From: Ampullaceana balthica
Taxonomy: Eukaryota; Mollusca; Gastropoda; Lymnaeidae
NCBI GenBank assembly: GCA_944989445.1
Contig: CALYLW010000976.1
Span: 186,001-250,000, forward strand
Length of the DNA stretch: 64,000 bases
Direction: 5' to 3'
The notes beneath the pieces were generated by a model. It worked only from the letters and a program-made list of their open reading frames with translations. It had not been told where the DNA came from and did no database searches. The translations under genes and the position numbers were made by a program. Below are positions 48,990-59,940 of this stretch, piece after piece; position 1 is the stretch's first letter; each line of letters starts with the position of its first letter.

Positions 48990-49304
48990 ACATAATACAG
49001 TGATGACTTTGTAAGCTGATAGACATTGACATAATACAGTGATGACTTTGTAAGCTGATAGACATTGACATAATACAGTGATGACTTTGTAAGCTGATAG
49101 ACATTGACATATTACAGTGATGACTTTGTAAGCTGATAGACATTGACATAATACAGTGATGACTTTGTAAGCTGATTGACATTGACATAATACAGTGATG
49201 ACTTTGTAAGCTGATAGACATTGACATAATACAGTGATGACTTTGTAAGCTGATAGACATTGACATAATACAGTGATGACTTTGTAAGCTGATAGACATT
49301 GACA
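48990..49304 (+). repeat. 39-bp minisatellite
   Basis: Eight copies of TGACATAATACAGTGATGAC plus TTTGTAAGCTGATAGACAT. The period is divisible by 3, which produces a false 114-codon minus-strand frame. Confidence 0.94.
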
Positions 49305-50177
49305 AACTATGAACTCAATGTCACATCAACAACTCTTATACACATTGAAACCTTTCGAGAAACGACTTCATTTTCTCTTTTTGGGGGGATTTTTTTCACA
49401 TCAATTATGAATTAGTATTTATTTATTTCATATTTTATGTTGTAATACTTTCTCAATTCATATATAGCTTCACCAGATGTATGGCTACTGTTCAGTAAGG
49501 TTCATCCTTCAATTATGCCGTCCTACATGACATTCCTTTACAGCATACGCAACATGAATAACTCTTTGAACAATTTAAAAATTTATAAATGTACAATATG
49601 TATACATCATTTTAATAAAAAAATTGATTCAAGATTCAAAACAATGTGCTTAAAATTGTGAAATAACAAACAAACTAATTTTTTTTAAAAAGAAAAAGCT
49701 ATTTATATACATCTTTCTATTAACTTCTATTTCTATTCCACTTCAACAAATGCTTGTTATCTAAACCTTATATAAATACTGTTCTACGCAATTCACAATT
49801 GGATGCGCCAAATAACTGCATGCCATGAAAACAACCAATCATGATTTACTATTCAAAGCATGTGAACTAAACTATAAGTGGATGATATTCAATTATATTT
49901 AATAATAACATTGAGTTAAGAAATATAAGTTGACTTTTACATTTTTACAAATTAAAATTGTAAGTTTTTACATTCGTACATGATTAAGAAGTATACATAA
50001 ATTTTGCACTTTCTCTGAAACATTTCTCTATTTTGTCATGCTCTGCAACTTTCTTTCAAAAACAAATGTGACATTTTTTTAAAAGTGAAAATTAAAAATC
50101 CTTTTTTTACACGCTTTTATTTAAGTCACAATGTTTGTATGTTGTATCCATCCTTCCTTCAAATCTTGAAACGTAAA
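49305..50177. other. Intergenic AT-rich DNA
   Basis: No gene or repeat recognised. Confidence 0.5.
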
Positions 50178-50282
50178 ATTAAACCACTTCTGATGGACCT
50201 AGAGATCTCAAAATTTTACCACAGATAGATCTTGGATGACAATGCATTGTATCAAAATTTCAGATCGATCGAATGTACCGTA
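50178..50282. repeat. ~100-bp dispersed repeat, reverse copy of 10428-10532
   Basis: CTAGAGATCTCAAAATTTTA, CCACAGATAGATCTTGGATG and CAGATCGATCGAA are the inverse of the intron-1 copy of the MEGF9-like gene. Confidence 0.75.
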
Positions 50283-50596
50283 ATGAAATTAATCAATTTT
50301 TAGTTTATCTCTATTTATCACTATTTCGAAGGTATAGTCGTCTGCTAGAGTTGACCTCCACGGCTCACTGGTTTCACTCTAGCCCTCGTAAATTCCCGTG
50401 TTTACATCAAGGGCAGGGGAAATCAGCGCGTTTCAGTCTGTAAATGTTTGTAAATAAAATCGTGTCCTTTTTTAAAAAAGATTTTTTACATTTTACTTAT
50501 TATTTGTTTTAACATGGGCTATGGTTTAAATTTTTGGTTACTTTAAAAAAAGCATGCACAATGTACTATTTGTTTCCTTATTTAGAACTAGAAAAA

Positions 50597-51888
50597 TACC
50601 CGCACTCTGTAGCGGGAGTGTGCTGACTCTTTATCCAAGTATTAGTTGCTGGTTATTACAATTTTTATTTGCTAAGTTAAATTTCAGATTCGTCAATTTA
50701 GTTAAAATCTTATGAGAAACAGAGATATGCCATTTTACCGCGTGAGTTGTTTTCACTTAATGCAGTGCCTTTTAACATAACCTTACTATTTAAAAGATAT
50801 GATTTATTAAATAATGATTCTTGCCGACCATAATAACTAAATTTACAATTTCATTCCCACTTGTACAAAATTAACATAACTTATAGGTTTTCCGAAAGAG
50901 CTCATACCACCCTCGTCACTCAAAAATTTAATATATAATTACGAAACTGCATCGTATCACAATTGTAAGTTATATAATATTTGTAACCACGTCTATGAGA
51001 TAAAGAACATGTGGCACTATCCCTTTAAAAGGCAAAAGCTAAGTGACTCATAGCGCAAATAAACAAAATTATAAATGTACTTTCTAAAATAATTTTTTTT
51101 AAAAAAACCTGTCGTATTAAAATGATATAAAAAAATGTGCACACCATATTTAGACGATATAGAAAGCTGGCCGCATAAAATAAAGTCTTGTTATAAAGTA
51201 AATGTACTGGACCAAAATAACTCCTCCTTTTGACGTATTCACAATTGTTTTCACATGGAAATAATATTTAACATTTTTTATGTCTCTATATTTTACTATT
51301 TATATTTACGGTTTATAAGCAATGTTTATAATTTCAAAAAGGAATCATTTTTTTTGTTCCCTATTTCGGATAAGGCATCATATTTTGTAAATTATATTCA
51401 ATGCACACACACACACCAGATTTTATATCTGTAAAATAAAATAAAAATGAAAAAAAAAGATTCAACCGTCTGTTCATAAGTGCATCTTAAAAATGATTAA
51501 AAGGCAATTTTAGAAATGGCCTATGCTATTCTGAATACAAAGGAATGAACATAAAAACATATTCAATTCGCAATTCATATTAATTAAGCGTTTTCAGGAT
51601 CACTTCATTAAATTTAGTCAACTTTTGTTAATACGTTCGGTAGCGAAAGTTTATAATGTATAGTGTATATGAAGCTTAAGTAAACTGTTTTAAAGTGTAA
51701 GTTTATTTGACATAGGCCATCACTTTCAACATAAAATAAACTCGCTACATCTATGGTTTTTAATTAAATGTCGAGTTATGAATTAAATTTTTTTAAATCC
51801 CAATTTTATTCATTGCATGTAAAATATTAGCATAATGCATCGTGAAAATAATTGAAATAAAATAATTTAAAAGCATATCTAATATATA
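50597..51888. mobile_element. Unclassified element, upstream of two related direct copies
   Basis: Shares with 51889-52955 the blocks ACTGCATCGTATCACAATTG, GTCTATGAGATAAAGA, AAAGGAATGAACATAA and TAAGCGTTTTCAGGATCACTT in the same order. Begins near ACCCGCACTCTGTAGCGGG, a small hairpin. No ORF. Confidence 0.5.
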
Positions 51889-52955
51889 AAGCTCAGTTGA
51901 TAATTTTATGTTTGTTTGTTTGTATCCATTAAAAAAAGGCCACTGCTTTTTTGACATTTTTCCAAAAGATCTCTGCCACTGTCGTCTCTAAAAAAGCTCT
52001 TATATATTTACGACACTGCATCGTAACACAATTGTTATTAATACAATATTTGCAACAGCGTCTATGAGATAAAGATAATAAAGATAAATAAAGAAATTAG
52101 GCTATATTCCTAATTTTTAAAAAAACAAACAAAACAAATCAATTTTATGTTAAAAACGCATGTGAAACCATGACAATAATTGATTTTAAAAATGACCTAT
52201 ATGTTAATCCATCATCAAAGGAATGAACATAACATATTAAATTCGCAATACAAAATAATTAAGCGTTTTCAGGATCACTTTATTTAGTTTAATCTACTTA
52301 TGTTAATAGGTCCGGTAGCCTAAATTTAAATAGTTTGAAAAAAATACTGACACAATTATTACATAAATAGGTTTTTATTAAATGTCGAGTTATGGAACAG
52401 AAAATAATTAAAACAAATTTCGCAATTAAATTTAAACGTGTAAACAATTAAATCTAATGCATCGTGTGGCAGTTGTAATTAAATATGTTTACGTGATCTA
52501 TCTAATATATAGAAAGTAACAGTAAAGAAAATGACAATTCTTTGTACTACACAGCTCAAATTATGAAGCGTACACGAAAATGTGCGCACCGTAATTAGAC
52601 ATTATAATATTTTTTGAATGCGCACCGCTGAAAATAAAGTATTGGGAAAAAAAAACGTCACCAAAAGTAACTCGCTTTGAACGGCATTTGAACGTCCGCG
52701 TAAATTTGTTCAATACAGAAATGAGGTTAAATTTTTTATTCTTTGTCTCTGCATTTTCTGATTATTTAATTTACGGCATTCGGGCAAAAGGGACAATTAC
52801 AAAAACTAACTTAAAACCACCTTCAGGATAAAAGGAACCGTCCTGCCAAATTTGGTCCCCGTCCGTCATTGGTTTTTCCGTGATTGTCTAACAGAAAGTC
52901 GAAAAGTGAAACATACAAACATACAAACACCAACTGAGCTTTATATATTAGATAG
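51889..52955. mobile_element. Unclassified TIR element, downstream copy
   Basis: Left CTAATATATAAAGCTCAGTTG with GTTTGTTTGTTTGTA inside; right end the inverse (..CAACTGAGCTTTATATATTAG). Near the right end TTGGTCCCCGTCCGTCATTGG stands out for its GC content. About 1.07 kb, non-coding. Confidence 0.6.
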
Positions 52956-52959
52956 CGCT

Positions 52960-53490
52960 AATTTGTAAGGCTTTTTAATTTATAAGGCTTTTTCGGCCAT
53001 TGACGCTACATTATAATTGGAGTAGGATAGATCATTTTATTTATCTAGTACCCTGCTAGCCAGATTTTTTTTTACCTGGAACGACCCATGCTAAAATAAA
53101 TTTACTGACTGAAGATGTTTTTATTTTAAAAAAGTTTTATTAATCTATTTTAAGATTCTTAGAAGATCAATAAATATAATAATGAAATTTTCATTTTTGA
53201 TTTCCTTACTAGATGTTTGATTCTTAAGCGAGAAAATTTCATGTTGCCTCTTGCTGTGACAACCAATCAAGTACGGTGCTAGATAAACAAAATGGATGTA
53301 TCCTACTCTACTCTGATTATGTAGCGTCAAGGGCCGAAAAAGCTTATACATTAAAAAGCCTTACAAATTAGCGCTATACTAGCTAAAATAAAACATATAA
53401 ATGCATTTAATAAATTAAAAACGAAAGTTCTTACGAGAAAATTAAAATTCGCAGTGAAATAATATACGTGCTAAGACTGCAGGATTACCT
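52960..53490. mobile_element. Long-TIR element, second copy (left arm truncated)
   Basis: The right end (TTACAAATTAGCGCTATACTAGC..GACTGCAGGATTACC) matches 40845-40985. The interior shares the reverse-complementary TGTAGCGTCAAGGGCCGAAAA block. The element is internally palindromic around GATGTTTGATTCTTA. Confidence 0.68.
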
Positions 53491-53639
53491 TTTTACGTTA
53501 CACCATTTCTAATGTAAAAATTCTTTATGACTATATGATGATTTTAGGTGAACTCAAATGTCGGCAAATGTCATCTAAACTGGGAAGAGAGGCAGTTCAT
53601 TAAAAACCTAAAAGTAAAACCTTAAACCGCCTATCCTAC

Positions 53640-54115
53640 ATGGAAATTCTAAAGCACAATGCTGGAAATATTTTGGTGGCCTATTCTCTGCTAATGGGAG
53701 AAATGTAGACGAAGCTCGAGTTTATTGTCAGCTGTGTCTCAATGCTCAGCAGTCATTGGGTGACAAGGGTCACATTTCAAAAGTAACCAATTTCGCCGCA
53801 ATTACATCAATTGGCAATATGAATCTTCAATTAAGTGTCGAGCACAATGTGTCAGTACAAAGTCAAGAAAAGTCAATAAAATTTTGGGATATTTCCGTAA
53901 GTATGGAGAAGGCAACAGTCAATGCCAGGCAACATCAAGTCATGAAATGACAAGAGATTTCGTTATCTGGTTCTGTAGAGATTTGCTCGCCTTTGAAAAT
54001 GTGGCTAAAGATGGTTTTGTTGACTTCTTCAAAATTAATTGCCCATCTCTCAACATACAGGCACCTGTAACACTTGCTGGCACAGCCCTGGATGATGTTT
54101 ACCTTAGTTTACGAA
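53640..54115 (+). pseudogene. Decayed hAT transposase (BED finger plus N-terminal part)
   Basis: One frame gives WKYFGGLF..VYCQLC..GHISKVTNF, matching the BED-finger pattern W-YFG..CX2C..NL..H. A different frame from 53930 gives TRDFVIWFCRDLLAFENVAK then DGFVDFFKINCPSLNIQAPV, the region before the catalytic core in hAT/ZBED transposases (..dllPf..Ve..GF..l...P.y.vPs). The frame change and missing catalytic part mark it as a pseudogene. A different hAT lineage from the TAGGGCTG elements. Confidence 0.68.
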
Positions 54116-54124
54116 TATTTCGTT

Positions 54125-54295
54125 ATCAGCCGAAAATCAGCTGTAAATGTCAATTTACGCAGAAATCCGGCTAATCCGGATATCAGCCGAAAAATAATTT
54201 CAGCCAGCCGAAATGTTAAAATCCGGCTAATCCGGATATCAGCCGAAAAATTATGTCAGCCAGCCGAAATTTAAAAAAAATTTCGGCTGGCAGGT
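54125..54295. repeat. ~50-bp tandem repeat with CCGGCTAATCCGGATATCAG
   Basis: Two full and partial copies of CCGGCTAATCCGGATATCAG plus CCGAAAAATAATTTCAGCCA. The words are strongly self-complementary (TCAGCCGAAA against TTTCGGCTG), so it can fold. Confidence 0.8.
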
Positions 54296-54673
54296 CTAAG
54301 GAGCGTCTGTAATATTAGATGTTACATGGGTAAGTTCAAGATTTTGAAGAGTCTTGTTATGGGACGTGCTTGGAATTATTGCGTGCCGTATCTTTTATGT
54401 GTCATTTTGTCCATGTATCTACTTGTTATCTCTTTCTTTCTCTTTCAGCTAAATCCAGAGGAATTATTTATAATTTTTTAAATTAATTCACTGGTTTCTC
54501 CCCCTTTCCCCGCGCCAACAACCCGTTTCCCTACCTCAATCATCAATAGTTATCTCCCATATGTTTTGGAAGTTCTCATTTATTTCCCCTGATCCCTGGA
54601 AAGAATAATTCAATTTAGCTCACATTTTCTGTATCTTCTCCTCCGTGTTTCTCTCATTGGTCTCTGATAGATA

Positions 54674-54873
54674 ATTGAGTCTGTGGGTCGAACTCGAGAC
54701 AAAACTTTACCATATTGAGTCTGTGGGTCGAACTCGAGACAAAACTTTACCATATTGAGTCCGTGGGTCGAACTCGAGACACAACTTTACCATATTGAGT
54801 CTGTGGGTCGAACTCGAGACAAAACTTTACCATATTGAGTCTGTGGGTCGAACTCGAGACAAAACTTTCCCAT
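54674..54873 (+). repeat. 40-bp minisatellite
   Basis: Five copies of ATTGAGTCTGTGGGTCGAAC plus TCGAGACAAAACTTTACCAT. Confidence 0.95.
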
Positions 54874-55573
54874 AGTTTTTCCCCCGATCAACGAATAGAA
54901 CATTTAGGCTTACAGGTAAACAAAGTAAAGATTAACATTTTCAAGAAGAACAAATCACGATCTAAAATAGATTTCGGATTTTAACTATTTCTTGTTATTA
55001 TTATGGCAAATAAATGCATCAATTCTTATATTTTAATTTTGTTAGAGTTATCCTTAATGCATTGTTTTATTTTGACATACTCTTGGTGGTACCGGCTGAA
55101 CTTAACGTACTGTGCGTCGTCTTTATTGTGCAAGCCAGAGCCAGTACTTTTATACTGTGCTTTGACATACTGCATATATTGTCTATTAAATGGTTTATTA
55201 CAAAATATAGTCTTTTAAATTGTGGAATACTGCAAATAGAAATGGCGAAGAAGAGAACAGAATATAGTCTATAAAAAGTTAAGTTTTTATTACAGTCTTT
55301 CAAATAATGAAGTGCTAAATATAGTCTATGAAATGAGGTCCTAACGCATATAATTAAAATAATTCTGGACAGCCCCATATGTTCAATAAAATACTGGACT
55401 CATTCTAGTTTTATAAACTATTGGTTGTTAGCAATGACACAAAATTGTACCAGTATGTGATACCAGAAAGTTGTTAGCAATGACACAAAATTGTACCAGT
55501 ATGTGATACCAGAAAGCGACAAGCCTTTTAGTCATATTATAATTTTTACTCAAAATTTATTAGCTAATGTATT
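54874..55573. other. Intergenic DNA with one duplication
   Basis: A 46-bp direct duplication (GTTGTTAGCAATGACACAAA..) at about 55425-55516. Short overlapping ORFs here have no recognisable content. Confidence 0.5.
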
Positions 55574-55625
55574 TTAATTATGGCTGTTAACGATTAATTT
55601 AAATTTAATCATTAATTTTTGAAAA
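55574..55625. mobile_element. Fragment of the TAGGGCTG hAT family
   Basis: TGGCTGTTAACGATTAATTT..TTAATTTTTGAAAA matches the terminus of the elements at 25969 and 57893. Confidence 0.6.
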
Positions 55626-56145
55626 TATAAATAACACTGGAATGTCTCCTTTATCTGTCATCATTTAACAAACTACTCAAAAAGACAAGTGTGTTGACAT
55701 TATTTGGTTCAAGTGATGAGCGGGTCTAATTGACAATATAATCAGCAGAGCTGAACAATCATTCACATGGAACTGAGGTAACTGGTATGCACAAAACGGT
55801 CTTTGCAAGGAATGACATTATCGGATATCTGTGTTCATTAAGTTTCCAACATTGTAGAGGGTTAATGGATTCAGGAACTTTAATCTGCATTTGTAAGGCT
55901 ACGTTTATAGAGGCGGCGGGTTTCGGGAAATCCCACGCGCGAGTCGACTCGCGCGATGAATGTTTCTATTTTTGCTTTGCATGTGTTCATAGAGGACGCG
56001 GGTGTCTCGAGGCGACAAATTAACGGACCGGCGCGGGTAATTACCAGAACTAGTTGCTAGTTCTTGTTCCGCGTTGCCGCGCGGGACTGTGAATTCAAAC
56101 AGATGGGCTTTGAATGTTTCTTCAGACTGTTAAATGTTCAATAAT

Positions 56146-56997
56146 TCACCAACCACGACTTCGATTATGTCCATTCACAATATTAATTCCAGCATCTTGA
56201 ATAAGTCGTTTAGCTTTTGAGATATCATTTTTGCTTCCAGATAATTCAATATAATTTCGACCAGATGAGCCACTGTCAGTAGAAAGCTTTATCTGAAAAT
56301 CATTGTTTCTATCTATGTCTTTCATTCTGCTTAATACACAACCAATTGTTGTTCCTACTTCAGATGATTTCACACGAATGGTTTCAGACTCACTAGTACC
56401 ATCTTTGTCTCTGCTATTATGGTCTTCGTTCCTTTTATCATATATGTGATTGTCAATAGTGGCTATAGTGTCAATAGTTTCTATTTGTGCTCTATTCAAC
56501 TTTATTATTTTTCTATCATTCATGTCTTGGTTTTCATTCTTTCTCCATGGCTGATCAAAATTTCTTATTCTGGAATCAAAACTATATCTGCCTCTCCATG
56601 ATCTTCTGCTTTGATTATAATCTCTATACATGTATATGGAATTGTGATTATATCTGTCTCTCCATGATTGTCTACTTTCATCATAATCTCTATGTCTGGA
56701 ATTATGATTATATTTTTCTCTCCGTGCTTGTCTACCTTTGTTTTCAAAGTGATATTGTCTTGATCTTTCTTCTGTTTTCTTTCTTTTAGGACTGCCATTA
56801 GGTGACACCCTATTTGGTTGTCCTTTATTGTTGTAACACTGCTTTACCATATGTCCTGGCTTGTTACAGTACCAGCAAATAGTTTGTTGCCTTGGTTTGG
56901 CAAACTCTGGTTTCTCATACCTTGCCTTTTTTTCTTGACTTTTAATTTGTATTGCTGCAAAAATATCTTGTCTTTTGTCCATTTCCAAAAATTGCAA
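56146..56997 (-). CDS. Intronless CCHC zinc-knuckle / KH-like RNA-binding protein, 283 aa
   Basis: An uninterrupted 283-codon frame in AT-rich DNA. Residues 41-54 form a CCHC zinc knuckle (C41, C44, H49, C54; CWYCNKPGHMVKQC), which binds single-stranded nucleic acid. Residues ~70-160 are Arg/Ser/Asp/Tyr-rich with about three ~22-residue repeats (SRQSWRDRYNHNS type). Residues ~213-272 look like a KH domain that lacks a clear GXXG loop (TIGCVLSRMKDI.., FQIKL.., YIELSGSK.., KAKRLIQDAG). Met1 or Met6 could start it. A TATAAATA box lies ~46 bp upstream. The whole ORF lies inside perfect TIRs, so it is either element-encoded or a captured host gene or retrocopy. Gag-like origin is possible but the KH part argues for a cellular RNA-binding ancestor. 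Function unknown. Confidence 0.72.
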   Translation of the reverse strand: MQFLEMDKRQDIFAAIQIKSQEKKARYEKPEFAKPRQQTICWYCNKPGHMVKQCYNNKGQPNRVSPNGSPKRKKTEERSRQYHFENKGRQARREKYNHNSRHRDYDESRQSWRDRYNHNSIYMYRDYNQSRRSWRGRYSFDSRIRNFDQPWRKNENQDMNDRKIIKLNRAQIETIDTIATIDNHIYDKRNEDHNSRDKDGTSESETIRVKSSEVGTTIGCVLSRMKDIDRNNDFQIKLSTDSGSSGRNYIELSGSKNDISKAKRLIQDAGINIVNGHNRSRGW

Positions 56998-57040
56998 TTA
57001 TCAAACTCTTCACACCATGAATGGATACGACTTAAGTTCC

Positions 57041-57050
57041 TTTATTTATA
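57041..57050 (-). promoter_or_regulatory. TATA box candidate for the CCHC/KH gene
   Basis: The minus strand reads TATAAATAAA, 44-53 bases before the ATG at 56997, inside the element and downstream of its right TIR. Spacing leaves room for a start site ~28 bp downstream and a short leader. Confidence 0.45.
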
Positions 57051-57353
57051 ATTCACACTGACACATTTGTTAATAGTCCATAGCTTTTTCTAGTTCAAGG
57101 TTATGTTTACAAATATTTCCTGGAATCAACCACACCTGTGAGCTTGGTGACGTAGTTCACTGCGTGTCGTCTGGTTTTTTCACGCTTTTACTATAAACAC
57201 CAACCGCGCGAGTGATTAGGCGCGGTTTTCTACCAGCTCGCGGCAACCCGCCTACCCGCCGCCTCTATAAACGTAGCCTAGCGCAGTAATTCATCAGAAG
57301 AGCTGTCGTCATTTTGTCTCTGAGTCAGAATCCATTATTGCCATATTAGCTTA

Positions 57354-57602
57354 GGGGTCGTCAATAAATTATGTTACGCTATTTTTTGACCCATTTTAAA
57401 CTCCCCCTCCCCCTGTCACAAATATCCGACCCCCACCCCCAGTACGTCACACTTTCGAACAAAAATATGTTTATTAACAAAATTCATAAAAATTTAATTT
57501 AAAACACCGTGACGTCACACATGGCTGGGACCCCCTCCCCCTGTCACACTTTCTTACACCCCTCCCCCCATCTGGAGCGTGTCGTACTTTATGGACGGCC
57601 CA
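57354..57602. mobile_element. GGGGTCGTC-ended MITE (TTA flanks)
   Basis: Left GGGGTCGTCAATAAATTATG, right inverse-like ..CTTTATGGACGGCCCA, flanked by TTA on both sides. C-rich runs inside each end as in the sibling at 10791-11207. Confidence 0.65.
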
Positions 57603-57605
57603 TTA

Positions 57606-57840
57606 TCTTATCTTATCTGTTGCAGAAGCTCATTCCATACAGAAGATTATTGAGTGCTACGCTTATCTATCGTTAGTGATTGTGTTTAGTCCTGCATTTT
57701 CATTAGAGATTTAAATGTTGACAAAGTGATAGTTTTCCTGATTTCTTCAGGCAACCCATTCCACGACCAAATTCCAGACGGGAAGAACGAACATTTGTAT
57801 GTGTTTGTTCTTGCACACGGAATAATAAAGGTGTCATAGG
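57606..57840 (-). mobile_element. LINE 3' end, reverse copy
   Basis: TCTTATCTTATCTG at the left is the inverse of the retroposon tail. The inverse of the coding end follows (GGCAACCCATTCC, CCAGACGGGAAGAA). It directly abuts the MITE at 57354-57602. Confidence 0.8.
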
Positions 57841-57892
57841 TGAGGTCCGAACCACCCGCACCCCTAGCGTCGCCTGTGACTCTTCTTTAAAC

Positions 57893-58716
57893 TAGGGCTG
57901 TTATCAATTAATTTAATTTTAATCGTTAACTTTTGAAAAATTATCGATTAATTAATCGATAATTTCGATTAAAACCAAAAATAGAAATTTATGGCGTCAT
58001 TAAACTGAACATTTCTCACGGACATTGAAAATTAAGAATATTTTAAACTAAATTTCATGACAATGTGTTGATACTTGATTTGTGCTGAAGGTGGTACGTC
58101 AGCAATGTATTTGATCCTTTAAAAGAGAATTGTTATGGCAATGAACACCGTATACGTTTTCATCATCTTCGACTTTGCCATCCGCAGTTAGCTTAAAACC
58201 AACATATTTGCTCAACTTTCTAGTTAAATGTTTAAATTTAACTGCGCTGATGCTGTCAGCAGGGCCGTCTTAACGCATAGGCCTGTAGGGCATTTGCCCG
58301 GGGGCCCACGAGCATATGGGCCCCATGGGAATATGTTTATTTATATATATTATATATATTCATTTTTTATTCCTGCGGGGGAAGGGCCCAACACTATTTC
58401 TTTACCCGGGAGCCCAAAATGGTGTAAAGACGGCTCTGGCTGTCAGCCATTTTTTAGTTGACGTCTGCCGGTCAACATATATTAATAAAATAAATTTTAA
58501 TATTACGCGGGAGATGTTTGTACGTAAAAAAATATATATAAATTATTATTAATTATTAATAATTTAATATTTATTACTAAAAAATTTTTAAAATATTATA
58601 AATATTTTTTTAATTTAAATGGAATTTCTATCGATTAAAATGATTTTAATCGATATTTAATAGATAAAATTTTTAACGATTAATCGAGAAATTAATCGAT
58701 AATTTCCGCAGCCCTA
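57893..58716 (-). mobile_element. hAT element with BED remnant, reverse copy (TSD CTTTAAAC)
   Basis: TAGGGCTGTTATC .. TTTCCGCAGCCCTA, flanked by CTTTAAAC at 57885-57892 and 58717-58724. Reverse orientation of 25969-26595, with the BED finger on the minus strand (about 58080-58200). A 179-bp element (58260-58438) is nested inside. Confidence 0.88.
58260..58438. mobile_element. Nested hAT MITE (CAGGGCCGTCTT ends, TSD GCTGTCAG)
   Basis: CAGGGCCGTCTTAA at the left, inverse AAGACGGCTCTG at the right, flanked by GCTGTCAG at 58252-58259 and 58439-58446. It is inserted in the hAT copy 57893-58716; the copy at 25969 lacks it. Related to 28566-28751. Confidence 0.88.
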
Positions 58717-58855
58717 CTTTAAACACAAAATCTGTGAGTTCATGTTATTTAAAGTAATAGTTAAACCACGTCAAAACTTCATTTCTTGGGAAAACCCCAA
58801 AATAATCAACAAATCGGATTTTCCCAAAAAATATTTAGTGAAGAACAGTTCTTCT

Positions 58856-59439
58856 CCAACTTTTTGGTTTCGGCGGACCATCTTATCTTATCTTACCTTA
58901 TCTATACAGACGCTCCTTCTATACAGAAGATTAATGCGTCCACAGACCATGACAGATGATCTGTTGGAAAGTGATGCAGCGTTCACAGGCCACGGCTTTG
59001 AGGGTTCCACGCATTACCCAGCCGCCTAACTAGTGTTCGGAGCTGGGTGACTCAGGGACGCCTTAGTCTTAGGCCCCGGGAACAAGTCCTTGCATTCGCA
59101 CGGATTCGAACCCGTGACCATCGGTACGCCAGTCGAGAGCGCTGCCACTCGACCACTGCGTCCCCAGCAGGGATTTTTTCATTTCTCTAAGGACCGGTGC
59201 ACTTTTTTACCAGTACTGACGTGGTAGCGAAATTTAATTGATTTTTTTTATTTGTTTCATTTTATATACTATTTCCGAAAAAAATTGACACATTCTTTAG
59301 GGTTAGGATTAATGGTTAAAAATGAAGAATAGTAGTAGTAGTTAAATTGTTCTGCCCTTTCTTGATAATTTCTGTGGACCGGCGGCGGATGACCTACGGA
59401 CCGGCACCGGTCCCCGGACCACCACTTTGAGAAGCACTG
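58856..59439. mobile_element. hAT MITE split by a SINE (near-identical 8-bp flanks)
   Basis: Left end CAGTTCTTCTCCAACTTTTT, right end ..ACTTTGAGAAGCACTG, flanked by GTGAAGAA and GTGTAGAA (7 of 8 match). Same family as 4929-5201. The reverse SINE (58879-59165) sits inside. Confidence 0.75.
58879..59165 (-). mobile_element. tRNA-derived SINE, reverse copy
   Basis: Inverse of the SINE at 32690-32992. On the minus strand the B box reads GGGTTCGAATCC and the A box TGGTCGAGTGG; the tail ends in (CTTAT)n as seen on the plus strand. Confidence 0.88.
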
Positions 59440-59447
59440 GTGTAGAA

Positions 59448-59940
59448 GGCATAATGTTTTCGGCATATGAATATTACCTGACACTGACATGTCTGGTGGA
59501 AAAAAAAGCGAGTGATTATTCACACAGCTGTGGAATATTGTCTAGCTTTATTCACGAATTACGCATGCGCATTAGTGTACATTTAAAATACTTGATTGCT
59601 AGACATAAGATCACTTGGTTCTTGTTTTCAATACCTTGGACGTCTTGCGTAAAATTGAAAATTTATTGAAATTTGGCTAGCGTCAGGGTATTTTCGTATT
59701 TATTTTAAAATTAAAATGTCCCTGAGCTGGTAGGGTTATTTTTAACTAACGGGTCAAAGAAAATAAAATCCCGTTATTATATGTTACTGATACAGTAATC
59801 GCCATTTTGTTGGTGACTTCAGACTTTTGTAGAGAATAGACTGGTTACAAAAGGTAGGATATTGTTCGTTATAGTAAAAATTGTATTTTTGTTTCTATAA
59901 CATTGTACTTTTTTTTTAAAATTCTTGATTTGGGTAGAGA
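59448..59940. other. Intergenic DNA before the terminal minisatellite block
   Basis: No gene or repeat recognised. Confidence 0.5.

Larger units (their letters stand above)
55896..57279 (-). mobile_element. TIR element carrying a CCHC/KH-like gene
   Basis: Terminal 26-bp inverted repeats are perfect: 55896-55921 starts AGGCTACGTTTATAGAGGCG and 57254-57279 is its exact inverse. Subterminal GTTYATAG words recur inside each end, and both ends are GC-rich (CGCGCG) unlike the interior. The TSD is unclear (TAA at the left versus TAG at the right if the TIR starts at GGCTAC). The GGC..GTTTATAG terminus recalls PIF/Harbinger or Kolobok-type elements, but no transposase is present. The only cargo is the minus-strand ORF 56997-56146. 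Confidence 0.8.

Noticed and set aside
48961..49305. 114-codon minus-strand ORF
   Set aside because: Product of the 39-bp minisatellite; no start context or homologous features.
55003..55378. Overlapping ORFs of 71-103 codons on both strands
   Set aside because: AT-rich, no domains, no codon signature, no neighbouring splice structure.
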